Of a stretch of DNA of 64,000 nt, positions 1 through 12,184 are shown one piece after another. Origin of the DNA: Branchipolynoe longqiensis (lineage: Eukaryota > Annelida > Polychaeta > Phyllodocida > Polynoidae); assembly GCA_030323885.1 (NCBI GenBank), contig CM059194.1, forward strand, positions 2,738,495 to 2,802,494, given 5' to 3'. The notes under the pieces were generated by a model. The model made no database searches and was not told the DNA's origin. It worked only from the letters and a program-made list of their open reading frames with translations. Positions within the stretch are counted from its first letter, which is position 1; each line of letters opens with the position of its first letter. The translations under genes were made by a program, and so were the position numbers.

Positions 1-1127
1 GCCAACCGCAATGTGTGTAAATATTGGTGACTGTTGTATTGACACATTTATTTATCTTAGTGAGTGTTGAGTGTTGATCTGAGCTGAGAATATTTATCTT
101 TACTTTTTTAATTATATTTGTGCTCTTGTATCTCATTTCATGTGCATACTTGGTATGTTTTGTGTGTGCATGGTGCTCACATAGAACTAGCACTTAAAGC
201 TGGTGTCTATACATGGTAATAACTGTACCTGGGAGTAAAAGGAAAATTAAATCTCAACTTCTGATCACTAGTTCAGTATATTTCCATATAACGTAACCTA
301 TAGAAGCAGTACAACCACCCCCACCTGCAACAATGCATTGATGGCATTGATGCTTTTACCCAGGATACACAGCTAGCACCCTTCACTGACAATTGACAAC
401 ATTTATAGCATTGAGAACATTGACAATATGGCAACAGGAGAACATTGTTGGGGAAAACTATTATTACATTTGTATCCATATGTCATTCTTGTCAAAATGG
501 GCGGTGAGTTTTATTTACAGGTTATTCGAATATATAAGGTTTGCTGACCAGAATTGTTTTTGTTATGAACCTTTAATTATGTTTGCCAACTCTCATAAAA
601 TTCCCGTGAGGGTCACGGAAATTGAAGGTTTTGATCACTCATCTCACGAGTCAAGGATCGACCCTCAAAATCCCACGAATCTGACAATTTGTCTGTACTA
701 TTGTACAAGTATATATTGTGTTATAGATATGCTAACATATCGGCATATAACAGTCTACTTATATCCCCTTGGACATTCCCTCCAATACCCCAAAATTCCA
801 CAACTGTCTCTACTTTTGTACAAAATCCCACAAATTTCTGTACATTTGTATGAATTGCTGTACTGTTCATTAAATACAAGTATATTTTATTGTATACATA
901 CGCTACGATATCAACCTATAACCCCCTTGGACATGCATTCAAATAGCAAATTTTAAAGCCATGTATAAACTGTTACATGGGGGGGGGGGGGGAATTACCC
1001 CAGACCCTCCTAACAAGTTTGTGGGTGCTGCCATTCGGCTTCCACGCCCACACCGGAAATGCTCAGGGATTCTCAGTGCCTCCAGGTTGGCAATGTTCAC
1101 TGACTTTAATTATTCTTCACGTTGCAG
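1..1127. other. AT-rich intergenic or intronic stretch
   Basis: No gene, RNA or recognisable transposon is seen here. Open frames occur (for example 393-956 on +) but they are AT-rich, contain degenerate internal repetition around 700-930 and resemble no family I know. A poly-G run lies at about 979-990, just before a possible exon. Confidence 0.5.
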
Positions 1128-1205
1128 TAAGCTTAGCGGTGACGTCCGACCAGCAACCGATGACGTCACAGGCCACGTTAGGGGAATCCCCGGATAATAT
1201 ATCAG
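1128..1205 (+). CDS. Possible internal exon of an unrecognised gene
   Basis: A 78-nt stretch is preceded by a pyrimidine-rich tract ending TTGCAG and followed by the consensus donor GTGAGC. With two bases completing the previous codon, the frame is open throughout (about 26 codons, rich in Ser, Thr, Gln and Asp), and both borders are phase 1. Its GC content is higher than its flanks and it lies outside the repeat that starts near 1240. No domain is recognised. It could be a chance AG..GT pair. The only other isolated exon seen, at 27724, is also on + and phase 1-1, so a shared gene is conceivable but not shown. Confidence 0.3.
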
Positions 1206-1239
1206 GTGAGCAGGGAATGACCTAGATACAAAAAGAAGG

Positions 1240-2690
1240 TGCAGGTTCCACAGGTTGGACAACTTACCTCGTTTTAGCTATGGTGGTCATTTGACCACCG
1301 AGTTAATTACCAAGGTCGAATTCTATATAAGATTAATGTGCAGTTTGACAGTTTTGCCTGTGACACACTGAGTTTTGGGATGTTTTCAGATTGAAATACA
1401 TCACTAGAAAGCAAAAAATTAGATCTATTTTCCTCAATATTTCCAGGACATTTAGTTGGGACCGGATTGAATAAATTAGCAGTGAGTATTAATACATTAG
1501 TTACAACAAATGGCTACAGGCCAGAACTGCCCATGATAGTACTTGCCCGATCAGAGCTCGATTTTCAATGTGGAAGCCCGAGCACTCCTTCTCGTGTTGG
1601 AGTGTATTGAGGTATCCAACCACACTAAACTATGTTATATACAGTGATTCGTTCTCTTGCCTCCTGGCTGTTGCTGGACTGAAAACGAATCACCATATTC
1701 TAGCAATGGTCATTTATAAAAGGAACCAATTGGCAATGAATGGGTATGACATCCACCTGTGCTGGGTGCCTGGCCATACCGGCATACAAGGAAACGAATG
1801 AGCTGATCGGGCTGCGAAGAAGGCCCTGAACTGTGATCTTGAACCATGTCTGATCCCTAACTCTGATCTGAAACCACTAATAGCCACCCACATAAAATCC
1901 AAATGGTGGGATGAAAACATTAATAAACTTAAAGAAATTGAACCATCTGTGGGAAAACCACCACAGACTCATGCGGGAGCTCGGCGAGACCAAGTGGTCC
2001 TTAGCCGCTGCTGTATTGGCCACTCGTGGCTTACACATGCTTTTCTGCTCAAGGGGGAACCTCCCCCTGAAAGTATTGGGTGTCAGTCCCCGCTAACACT
2101 CAAACACATTTTACTAAGTTGCTTTGATTTGTTGGCCCTGCGCCAACCATTCTACACTGCAGACAGTATGTATGACCTTTTTACTAAAGTAAAACAAGAA
2201 AACATTTTAGCCTGTTTGAGGGCAGCTGGACTGTACCACCTCATATAGTTTACTAAATAAATTCTATCAATTATTAATAAAACTTTTCCTTTTCTAGGGG
2301 AATTTGTTTCCCTTGACCACACATATATGATTGTGAGCTTTCTAATTTAATGAGTGTCTATTGGCACATAATTGATTGTTTGCTTTTACATGTAAAAGTG
2401 ATGGCTTGAACAAAAAACAAACATTTCTCACCGTGAATATGGCCTATGCTATAGACATGGCGTAAAGCATCCACCAATCAATCAATGATAGTACTGTGTT
2501 GGTATAGCCAATAATCCCAAACAATAGAGTTACCTCCAGTCAACCATGGGGGTATATGCTGGTCTGTGGGCCACTCATATACTTCCATTTGCCACTGGGA
2601 GAGTCCTGTGGGAACTGTTGTTCATCATTTAGATATAATTTTGTGTACCAATATATAATTAAAAACATATTTGTATATGCTGATATATAT
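1240..2690 (+). repeat. Interspersed repeat X, plus copy, split by a LINE
   Basis: The flanks 1240-1543 and 2485-2690 together match, as one continuous sequence, the minus-strand copies at 6700-7185 and 11072-11557. The match includes the segments around GAGTTTTGGGATGTTTTC and GCTACAGGCCAGAACTGCCC. The element is about 480 bp without the insertion. No coding capacity or tRNA-like promoter is seen, so its class is unknown. A LINE fragment (1544-2484) interrupts it. Confidence 0.7.
1544..2484 (+). mobile_element. LINE-A: 5'-truncated non-LTR retrotransposon, RNase H and C-terminal end
   Basis: Translation of about 1568-2248 gives an RNase H-like segment with IYSDS, then HLCWVPGHTGIQGNE, a stop codon in place of the next residue, and ADRAAKKAL. 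After a frame change comes the Cys/His-containing C-terminal end typical of jockey/I-type LINE ORF2 proteins (RCCIGHSWLTHAFLLKGE, then CPLTLKHILLSC-like spacing). The stop at 1799 and the frame change make it a pseudogene. A 3'UTR ends in (CAAT)n repeats at 2466-2484. Perfect 11-bp target duplications (ATGATAGTACT) lie at 1533-1543 and 2485-2495. The 5' half including the reverse transcriptase is missing, as usual after incomplete reverse transcription. Confidence 0.88.
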
Positions 2691-2756
2691 ATATATACAT
2701 GTAGGATTACACTTAACAAGTCAAATGTATTTTCTTCATATACATATTTAGATACA

Positions 2757-3086
2757 GGATAACCCCGTTAAACCAAGCTCAGTTAAACCAAACGATCGGT
2801 TAATCCAAACTTTTTTCGGCGGCCCGGCAAATTACTAGCATTTATCATATAAAAAAGTTTGTTAAACCAAAGTCGGTTATTCCAAATTATTGGTTAATCC
2901 AAACATAATTGTCGGACCCCAGGCCACTCCAGTATGGTTAAACCAATCTTTCATGTGGTTATAAGGTCATCTGAGACCCACCAACTTTTTTATATGATAA
3001 ATGGTAGTATTTTGGTGGTCCGCCGAAAAAAGTTAGGATTAACCGATTGTTTGATTTAACCGAGCTTAATTTAACCGGGTTATACT
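2757..3086. mobile_element. TIR element with ~69-bp inverted repeats (pogo/Tigger-like look)
   Basis: The left end (ACCCCGTTAAACCAAGCTC) reappears inverted at the right end, and the match runs about 69 bp to TTTTTTCGGCGG. A TA dinucleotide flanks both sides. There is no transposase frame, so it is a non-autonomous MITE. A related fragment with the same GTTAAACCA/TTAACTGGGTTATA motifs is at about 3180-3250. Assignment to the Tc1/mariner-pogo group rests on the TA flank and the terminal motif only. Confidence 0.75.
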
Positions 3087-3255
3087 ATATATACATAAAA
3101 GGCAATGACCAAAGTGTCCATATGCATAGTATGTTACGTGTGCAATAGACCCTTATTCAAAGTCAAAGTCAAAGCCAAAGCTTGGTTAAACCAATGAACA
3201 AATTTATAGCGTCCCCTCAAGTTTAGTTTAACTGGGTTATACTGTATATACATAT

Positions 3256-3509
3256 GAGACTGTCTCAAAAGGTGCTAAGCAATATGGGACTAAACTTTGT
3301 CCATTGTAATGATCAACATACTATCTGCTTATGCATTTGCTCAGGATAAACTGATTTGTTTTTTACATGGTCTTTCATAATCCCAATAGAATACATATTG
3401 ATTTGAAGCAAATGTCCTTGTGTTTTCAGTGTAACCGTTTCTGTGGTGTTTTGTGTCAATCATTACTACGGACACAAAAAAAAGAGTTATCACCTTTTGA
3501 GACAAGCTC
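3256..3509. mobile_element. 254-bp MITE, copy 1
   Basis: Terminal inverted repeats of about 19 bp (GAGACTGTCTCAAAAGGTG) bound a 254-bp element. The host sequence ATAT is duplicated on both sides (3252-3255 and 3510-3513). A second copy of nearly identical length at 24783-25037 has its own 4-bp duplication, ATCT. No protein is encoded. Confidence 0.85.
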
Positions 3510-3714
3510 ATATATACATTGGGGGCTGGGAGGGGGGGGACATTACTGCAGCCACCACTCGATCACCTGCCAACGAGACTCACCAAAAACTCTCACGGGA
3601 CTCACCAAAAACTCTCGCCGGGCTCCCCAAAAACTCTCATGGGATTCCCTCCCCATTCACACCTGTTCCCATGCACGGGGCTGGGACCCCCTCACTTTGA
3701 TAGGGGGGAGGGGC

Positions 3715-3880
3715 AGGTACTACATATATATGTATATATACGGTTATATACGGATATACATATACATATACATATAAAGATTCATGGGTATGCATATAAA
3801 TATACATATACAAATGTGTATATACATAGAACATATGCATTTATTCATATATATGTGTATATATATACCAATACATACTG
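3715..3880. repeat. AT-rich microsatellite (TATACA-like)
   Basis: Degenerate alternating TA/CA repeats. Both strands are open by chance because of the composition; the frames are not coding. Confidence 0.8.
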
Positions 3881-3910
3881 TATTTAAAGATAACTGCATC
3901 ACATATTGTA

Positions 3911-4585
3911 GAGTGGTCCTCTATTTGTGACTGGTAAGTTAACCCAAGTGTAGTCTGTCACTATCAGACTTATTGCAAGGGGCCTAAACTCTGATACTTT
4001 CACAATAAAATGTTAACCAACAATTCCAAAGAAAGCTTCCACACCTCAGGTTGCCAATGGTTCTCTGGGCTGCACCTCCACTGAGAGCTGAGCTCACTGA
4101 GTGTGAATGTGTCAGAGCTTATGCCCTTGGAATAGTTGTGCGAGTATTTCGATTTGGTTGATAAGGGTCTGTGTCACAGTGCACTGCACACACATATTTC
4201 TGAAGGCACACACTACACAACAGTCAACTTGCTACTTGCAAATGGTTTACTATTGTGAAGGATCTGACACAGTCGTCCTTACATTTAGGAACACTGGTAA
4301 GTTATTCTTCACCTGATATTGCAATATTATGTATATACTATATAATATATACATATGTATGTGCATATATGCATATATACATATAGCTTCATAAGTATGT
4401 GTATGTCTACATGTACATGCATAATCAAAAATAAAATAAATAACATATAAATTAAATATTATTTAGGGTAATGGCAGTGTTTGGTTAAAATCTGAGTGTG
4501 AAAGTGTCAGGATTGTTGCAATACATCTAATAGTGACACAGACTACATATGGATTAACTTAGCAGTGACAAATGGAGGACCACTC
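3911..4585. mobile_element. 675-bp TIR element with TA target duplication
   Basis: GAGTGGTCCTCTATTTGTGA at the left end matches, inverted, the end at 4585 with two mismatches, and the similarity extends about 90 bp inward on both sides. TA lies immediately outside each end (3909-3910 and 4586-4587), as in Tc1/mariner-like elements. The interior has no transposase and includes an AT-rich microsatellite at about 4320-4420. Confidence 0.75.
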
Positions 4586-4611
4586 TAAGACATGTGATGC
4601 ATTCATCTCTA

Positions 4612-5055
4612 AATACAATATACATGTATATGCATATACATATAGTCATGTATATATGTCTGCATATGCATTTATGTATACATATATGTATATGTGTATG
4701 CATAGATATACATATATATATATATATATGTATATATATGAATATATATGTGTATACATGTATACATATATGTATGTATATGTATGTATGTGTACATATA
4801 TGTATGCACATGTATATGTGTGTATGTATGATTATGTATATGTATGTTACTATATATGTATATGTATGGATATGTATGTATATGTACATATATATGTGTA
4901 CATGTATATGTGTGTATGTATGATTATATATATGTATGTTAATATATATGTATATGTATGCATATGTATTTATATGTATGTATATGTATGTATATGTATA
5001 TATATGTATGTATATGTATGTGTATGTATATATAGGTATATGTATAACGTTTATA
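4612..5055. repeat. TATATG-type microsatellite
   Basis: About 440 bp of TATG/TATATG/CATATG repeats. The last part (from about 4868) is the left edge of the 4.37-kb tandem duplication and reappears at 9239-9420. Long frames on both strands here are composition artefacts. Confidence 0.9.
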
Positions 5056-6699
5056 ATAGGCATATGGAGTTTGGGTATGGAGTGGGGAGGAGACGCCAGC
5101 CTATCAGCACTGGGAATCGCGGCTTCCCAGCACCAGGGTTCCCAGCCTCCCGGTGCCGAGACCCCCAGCACCGGTCCTCAATTCAAATAATATGAATATA
5201 AATAAAATGTGATAACCAACAATAAAATATATGAAATATAAATGCAATAATATCAGGGTAAGTTTTTATTAATTTTGCTGTACCAACAAGAACTGGCATC
5301 TTCGTGGGGATTTTTTTTTTTTTTTTTTTTTGTAAATATAGTTTATTCATTGAATAAAGTCTTTTGTCAGCGCCGTGGCACTGGTCTTCTAGCCATGTGA
5401 CAATACAGTTATTTACAATATATGCAGCTAGCCCAAATCAGCTGAAATAACAATATCAAACATTCAAAGACTTACATATAGTATAGTTTGACAATTCACA
5501 TACAAAAATAGCAGTTATATGTTGTATTCCTACACACTTGATACATACATGTGTATTGATTAGACCTTTACATTACGGAGTGGTTAGGTACATAGTTTTC
5601 CTTCATAGGTTTGTATGCCTACTATGTTGTGAATTGCAAAACTATCATGTTGTTGGAGATAACATTTTGAGATGGAGTGAGTGTTAGTAGAATGGTTTGT
5701 TTATTCTGTTAGATAGAGTGTGGTTAGCTTATAGGGTTATGCTTAAAAGGTTAAAACCTCAGGTGTGTTTTTTGACTACATGAAGTAGTTTGAGTAAGTA
5801 GGTTGTTAGTAATGATGGGATAAACAATGCTTGGACTATTGTATGTTTCAGTCATTTAGTAGTCTAGTACAGACTTTAGTAGTGTCTATGTTTGTACAAA
5901 GACCCCATAATACCAAGACAGCTCACTCAGCCTGTACTGTGTAATCAAAATGATCAAACCCACCACGTGGTGCGCTGGCCGTTCCCCCGGCTAAACAGAT
6001 GCCACAATATATGCACAAATGTATATATGAATGTGAAAGCTGTGTGACGATGGCGACGATGATGTGTGCCTGTTCATAGCAATCCGATATTGATGTGTAT
6101 TCACGCTTACCCGCCTCATGCATGATATAACCGTATGTGTTTACATGTGAAACACCAACCAGCAGCTGGGTCAATCAAACCCACCACAAGGTGGCACCGC
6201 AAAATTGACATCACATGGGAGAGATAGGGAGTGAGCCGTCCCAGTACCATAGGGCCCCCGGTCTATAGCAATACTACCAGACTGATACACCTTTCCGAAT
6301 TTGCTGGGCAAATAATTTGAACGGTGGATAACTTGGTTTGTTGGCAGCAGGCAAAGGAGCGCGTGGGGTGGTGGGAGGGGGTAGGGTGGCCATAGGTGCT
6401 TATAATAGATAGCTAATTAAATATGGCGACCTCATCACTAGGCCTGTAGAAGGGCCTGATTATGCATCAGATACATAATTACAGTGTTATTTATGAGCAT
6501 AACTTACTGGCCTCTTGGCGCCAGGCTTCCCGGTACCGGCCTTAACTTAAATAATATGAATAGAAATAAAAAGTGATAACCAACAATAAAATTAATCAAA
6601 TACAATAATATTTAAGGTAAGTTTTTCTTAATGCTGTACTAGCAAGACAAGCCATATGTGTGGTGATTATGCATTAGATGCATAATCACAATGTATTAT

Positions 6700-7185
6700 T
6701 TATTATGCATATATATATTGGTATGCACAAAATATATCTAGATGATCTACAACAATCCTCACAGGACCTCCCCCAGTAGCACGTGGAAGTATATGAGTGG
6801 GCCACATACCAGCATATACCCATATGGTTGACTGGAGGTTCCTCTATTGTTTGGGATTCATGGCTATAGCAACACAGTACTGTCATGGGCAGTTCTGGCC
6901 TGTAGCCATGTGTTGTAACTAATGAATTATTTCCGAATATTCACTGTTAATTTAGTCAATCCAGTCCTAAATGTCCTGGAAACATCCAAGGAATTAGATA
7001 TAATTGTTTGCTTTCTAGTGATGTATTCCAACATGAAAACATCCCAAAACTCAGTGGTCCACAACCATATTTGTGCACCTGCACATTAATCCTATATACA
7101 ATTCGACCTTGGTAATTGAACCTGGGGTCAAATGAGGTATTTTAACCACTGTAGTCCAAACGAGGTAAGCTCTCCAACCTGTTCC
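6700..7185 (-). repeat. Interspersed repeat X, minus copy (unit 1)
   Basis: Reverse complement of the sequence around 1240-1543 and 2496-2690, here without the LINE insertion, so it serves as the empty-site version. The single GACAGTACT-type site corresponds to the duplicated ATGATAGTACT in the plus copy. Confidence 0.7.
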
Positions 7186-7202
7186 AGTGCGCAGTGTGGA
7201 TT

Positions 7203-7330
7203 TGTATTTGTAACCAGACGCGGTGGCCCAATTGACAGAGTGCAAGCTTCCGGCTTGGAAGGTCGGGAGTTTGAATCCCAATTTGGTTAGCTCAGTGTAT
7301 CGATAACGTGACTGAGTGGGATATCGGGAT
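7203..7330 (+). mobile_element. SINE-A 5' fragment (tRNA-like head)
   Basis: The head contains an A-box-like TGGCCCAATTGACAGAG and a B-box-like AGTTTGAATCC, followed by the SINE-A body motif GACTGAGTGGGATATC. It ends where an oppositely oriented SINE-B begins. A duplicate lies at 11575-11702. Confidence 0.65.
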
Positions 7331-7340
7331 CGGGTCATCA

Positions 7341-7658
7341 TCGTTGTTGTTGTTGTTGTTGAAGATTTATGCTGCCTATCATGGATATGCCTGAATAGGC
7401 TTGTTTTCACCATTAGACAGTTTGTCGATAGAAAGCCCGAGCCTACACTTTTACCGACCCAAGGGATTTTTAACCTCCCACACCACATAGACATGGTATG
7501 AGAGTAACTGGCCTTTGATGTCGCTGTAAGTTATACACAGCGGTGGAAATCCAAATTGGCAGAGGTGGGGGGCACAGGGAATCGAACCACCGACCTTCAG
7601 ATTAGGAGTCCGACCTAGAAAAAAGTCAGACACTCTAACCACTCCGCCACAGAGAACG
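7341..7658 (-). mobile_element. SINE-B, minus copy
   Basis: On the minus strand the element starts with a tRNA-like head (GTGGCGGAGTGGTTAGAGTG, later GGTGGTTCGATTCC as B box). A possible anticodon loop CTCCTAA would read CCT (Arg) if about 12 extra bases after the D arm are ignored. A shared body follows, then a (CAA)n tail seen here as GTT repeats at 7341-7358. Other copies: 11713-12030 (-), 38117-38413 (+) and 58052-58352 (-). Confidence 0.78.
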
Positions 7659-7684
7659 CCAACGACTTCGTCTGTCACTGGGGC

Positions 7685-7812
7685 AAACCAATGACTTGAC
7701 AATGTATTTGTTACGCTTCCTAGCCAGGTGCTTGGCATAATTAGGATAGGGCAATGATTAGTTGGCTCAGTTTCAGGATAATGGGACTGAGTGGGATAGC
7801 AGGCCATTCCCA
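7685..7812 (+). mobile_element. SINE-A internal fragment
   Basis: Carries the SINE-A body from the ACCAATGACTT motif through CTTCCTAGCCAGG, AGGATAGGGCAA and GACTGAGTGGGATA. The tRNA-like head and 3' tail are absent. A duplicate lies at 12057-12184. Confidence 0.65.
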
Positions 7813-8472
7813 GCTAACACATGACGTTAAATAATGTCAGGTTACTGTTATTATTTGGTTATGGTACATTATAATGTCATAGTAACGTTACTGATGTTAT
7901 AACATGCATTGTAATATTTTGGGGTATATTGTGACTGAGACAGAGGGGCAGCTATTTTGGATGACACCGAAAAGACATGTGAGATATAAAATATACCCAA
8001 ACCTAATCCAACGTAATCTAGTTGATATTGGTGTGATCTTCACTAGAAATTTAGCAGCGAGGACAGGATGATCTGGGCCAACCATCTTATGACCATTTAA
8101 TGGGAAATTAACCTGCATTAAAGTGACATTCAAGAAAAGTAAGTGGACCAACTTACACATAAGGAAGGGCCACTGCAGGGCAAACAAACTCAAGGATCAC
8201 AGCAAGTACCCATTAAAAACATTGTTTAGCATTGTATACGTGGTACTCAGGTCAACATGGATGTGAATCTTCCATTGTCATTTAACATGCAATCCTGTCT
8301 GAAAACGTCACAATGACATTAAAAAAAGTATTTAGAACGTTATTAAATAACGTTGTATAACGTTTTTTACTCCATACCAAATAATGTTTATATGACTTTT
8401 GTATTATGTTATCGCAACATTTTATAACATTAGACTGACGTCAGTATGACGTTTTTCTGTTAGATGGATTGT

Positions 8473-9221
8473 CCTGGGACCGTATGCATGGGCCGCTGCT
8501 ACTCGTAGCCGGAGCTACACACTATATCGCGGATAGCTATCCGCGGCTAGGATGGGGTCGGTGAAGTAGATCAAACAGTATGCACGGGTCCTCTAACCGG
8601 GGCGGATAGCTAACCGTGAAGTTATTTATAGATTTGGGAAATCCCTCCAGTCGACGATATGAATAACGCCGCCAATGTGGCGGGAGCGTTAATAACGGTT
8701 CGATTTTATGGTTAATTTGAATAAATTTCACTTATTGCATATGTAAATCTGTCAAACATGATCGCATTGAATAGATTTGGGTATAATATATTGCCGCCGA
8801 TTCGGCTGCGGTGGCGACGGCCATCTTTATGACGTTGGACAGTATGGATATTGACATCGCTGCGGAGGCGGCGATTTGTTTACTTTACATTCGTCGATTC
8901 GAAAATATTAATATCGCTGCTGTTGCAGCAGCAGCGTTAATATCGCTTCGCATTTAGGGTTAAATTGATAAAATTTCACTTATTGCGTGCGTAATTCTGT
9001 TAAATATGACAGCATTGAATAGATTGATACCCTCACACGCACACTAACCGCTTGGGATACCCCGTTAACCCTGGTCTGGAGGCAGGGTAACTTAGCCTAG
9101 GCTATGGTCGGCGGTTAGCGCTGGCACCGGCTCATGCATGCGGATTGTCTACCGTTAGCCATGTGGTGCCAAAATAGCCGCGGTTAGGGCCCTAGCTCTG
9201 GCCCATGCATACGGGCCCTGG
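8473..9221. mobile_element. TIR element Z, copy 1
   Basis: The left end CCTGGGACCGTATGCATGGG pairs with the inverted right end ending CCCATGCATACGGGCCCTGG. The interior includes a conserved segment with AATTTCACTTATTGC and TTGAATAGATTTGGG that also occurs in the element at 36530-37398 and in a fragment near 48480. No transposase frame is present. The right end abuts a SINE-A body, and I see no clear target duplication. Confidence 0.72.
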
Positions 9222-11071
9222 CGGCTTCGTTTCCCAATGGATATGTATGTATATGTACATATATATGTGTACATGTATATGTGTGTATGTATGATTATAT
9301 ATATGTATGTTAATATATATGTATATGTATGCATATGTATTTATATGTATGTATATGTATGTATATGTATATATATGTATGTATATGTATGTGTATGTAT
9401 ATATAGGTATATGTATAACGTTTATAATAGGCATATGGAGTTTGGGTATGGAGTGGGGAGGAGACGCCAGCCTATCAGCACTGGGAATCGCGGCTTCCCA
9501 GCACCAGGGTTCCCAGCCTCCCGGTGCCGAGACCCCCAGCACCGGTCCTCAATTCAAATAATATGAATATAAATAAAATGTGATAACCAACAATAAAATA
9601 TATGAAATATAAATGCAATAATATCAGGGTAAGTTTTTATTAATTTTGCTGTACCAACAAGAACTGGCATCTTCGTGGGGATTTTTTTTTTTTTTTTTTT
9701 TTTGTAAATATAGTTTATTCATTGAATAAAGTCTTTTGTCAGCGCCGTGGCACTGGTCTTCTAGCCATGTGACAATACAGTTATTTACAATATATGCAGC
9801 TAGCCCAAATCAGCTGAAGTAACAATATCAAACATTCAAAGACTTACATATAGTATAGTTTGACAATTCACATACAAAAATAGCAGTTATATGTTGTATT
9901 CCTACACACTTGATACATACATGTGTATTGATTAGACCTTTACATTACGGAGTGGTTAGGTACATAGTTTTCCTTCATAGGTTTGTATGCCTACTATGTT
10001 GTGAATTGCAAAACTATCATGTTGTTGGAGATAACATTTTGAGATGGAGTGAGTGTTAGTAGAATGGTTTGTTTATTCTGTTAGATAGAGTGTGGTTAGC
10101 TTATAGGGTTATGCTTAAAAGGTTAAAACCTCAGGTGTGTTTTTTGACTACATGAAGTAGTTTGAGTAAGTAGGTTGTTAGTAATGATGGGATAAACAAT
10201 GCTTGGACTATTGTATGTTTCAGTCATTTAGTAGTCTAGTACAGACTTTAGTAGTGTCTATGTTTGTACAAAGACCCCATAATACCAAGACAGCTCACTC
10301 AGCCTGTACTGTGTAATCAAAATGATCAAACCCACCACGTGGTGCGCTGGCCGTTCCCCCGGCTAAACAGATGCCACAATATATGCACAAATGTATATAT
10401 GAATGTGAAAGCTGTGTGACGATGGCGACGATGATGTGTGCCTGTTCATAGCAATCCGATATTGATGTGTATTCATGCTTACCCGCCTCATGCATGATAT
10501 AACCGTATGTGTTTACATGTGAAACACCAACCAGCAGCTGGGTCAATCAAACCCACCACAAGGTGGCACCGCAAAATTGACATCACATGGGAGAGATAGG
10601 GAGTGAGCCGTCCCAGTACCATAGGGCCCCCGGTCTATAGCAATACTACCAGACTGATACACCTTTCCGAATTTGCTGGGCAAATAATTTGAACGGTGGA
10701 TAACTTGGTTTGTTGGCAGCAGGCAAAGGAGCGCGTGGGGTGGTGGGAGGGGGTAGGGTGGCCATAGGTGCTTATAATAGATAGCTAATTAAATATGGCG
10801 ACCTCATCACTAGGCCTGTAGAAGGGCCTGATTATGCATCAGATACATAATTACAGTGTTATTTATGAGCATAACTTACTGGCCTCTTGGCGCCAGGCTT
10901 CCCGGTACCGGCCTTAACTTAAATAATATGAATAGAAATAAAAAGTGATAACCAACAATAAAATTAATCAAATACAATAATATTTAAGGTAAGTTTTTCT
11001 TAATGCTGTACTAGCAAGACAAGCCATATGTGTGGTGATTATGCATTAGATGCATAATCACAATGTATTAT

Positions 11072-11557
11072 TTATTATGCATATATATATTGGTATGCAC
11101 AAAATATATCTAGATGATCTACAACAATCCTCACAGGACCTCCCCCAGTAGCACGTGGAAGTATATGAGTGGGCCACATACCAGCATATACCCATATGGT
11201 TGACTGGAGGTTCCTCTATTGTTTGGGATTCATGGCTATAGCAACACAGTACTGTCATGGGCAGTTCTGGCCTGTAGCCATGTGTTGTAACTAATGAATT
11301 ATTTCCGAATATTCACTGTTAATTTAGTCAATCCAGTCCTAAATGTCCTGGGAACATCCAAGGAATTAGATATAATTGTTTGCTTTCTAGTGATGTATTC
11401 CAACATGAAAACATCCCAAAACTCAGTGGTCCACAACCATATTTGTGCACCTGCACATTAATCCTATATACAATTCGACCTTGGTAATTGAACCTGGGGT
11501 CAAATGAGGTATTTTAACCACTGTAGTCCAAACGAGGTAAGCTCTCCAACCTGTTCC
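11072..11557 (-). repeat. Interspersed repeat X, minus copy (unit 2)
   Basis: Tandem-duplication partner of 6700-7185. One transition separates them (A at 6980, G here). Confidence 0.7.
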
Positions 11558-11574
11558 AGTGCGCAGTGTGGATT

Positions 11575-12184
11575 TGTATTTGTAACCAGACGCGGTGGCC
11601 CAATTGACAGAGTGCAAGCTTCCGGCTTGGAAGGTCGGGAGTTTGAATCCCAATTTGGTTAGCTCAGTGTATCGATAACGTGACTGAGTGGGATATCGGG
11701 ATCGGGTCATCATCGTTGTTGTTGTTGTTGTTGAAGATTTATGCTGCCTATCATGGATATGCCTGAATAGGCTTGTTTTCACCATTAGACAGTTTGTCGA
11801 TAGAAAGCCCGAGCCTACACTTTTACCGACCCAAGGGATTTTTAACCTCCCACACCACATAGACATGGTATGAGAGTAACTGGCCTTTGATGTCGCTGTA
11901 AGTTATACACAGCGGTGGAAATCCAAATTGGCAGAGGTGGGGGGCACAGGGAATCGAACCACCGACCTTCAGATTAGGAGTCCGACCTAGAAAAAAGTCA
12001 GACACTCTAACCACTCCGCCACAGAGAACGCCAACGGCTTCGTCTGTCACTGGGGCAAACCAATGACTTGACAATGTATTTGTTACGCTTCCTAGCCAGG
12101 TGCTTGGCATAATTAGGATAGGGCAATGATTAGTTGGCTCAGTTTCAGGATAATGGGACTGAGTGGGATAGCAGGCCATTCCCA
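11575..12184. mobile_element. SINE-A / SINE-B / SINE-A cluster (unit 2 copy)
   Basis: Second copy of the cluster at 7203-7812: SINE-A head (11575-11702, +), SINE-B (11713-12030, -) and SINE-A body (12057-12184, +). One transition is seen, A7665 to G. Confidence 0.7.

Larger units (their letters stand above)
4868..9238. repeat. 4.37-kb tandem duplication, unit 1
   Basis: This block recurs immediately downstream with an offset of 4371-4372 bp. It holds a GC-rich 5070-5170 segment, a T21 tract, repeat X (6700-7185), SINE-A and SINE-B pieces (7203-7812) and a TIR element (8473-9221). Differences seen by eye between units are few and nearly all transitions (positions 5447, 6104, 6980, 7665, 8990, 9199, 9231), plus one T in the homopolymer. 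The junction joins a SINE-A body to the TATG microsatellite with only 2-3 bp of shared sequence. Confidence 0.93.

Noticed and set aside
393..956. 187-codon plus frame at the left edge
   Set aside because: AT-rich, Tyr/Ile/Leu-biased, crosses degenerate internal repeats, and shows no domain or splice support.
4554..5195. ~200-codon frames of Tyr/Met/Ile on + and Tyr/His/Ile on -
   Set aside because: Pure TATATG microsatellite translated in both directions, then fused by chance to unique sequence.
7560..7660. Functional tRNA gene on the minus strand
   Set aside because: An insertion after the D arm and linkage to a shared ~200-bp body and (CAA)n tail in four copies show a SINE head.
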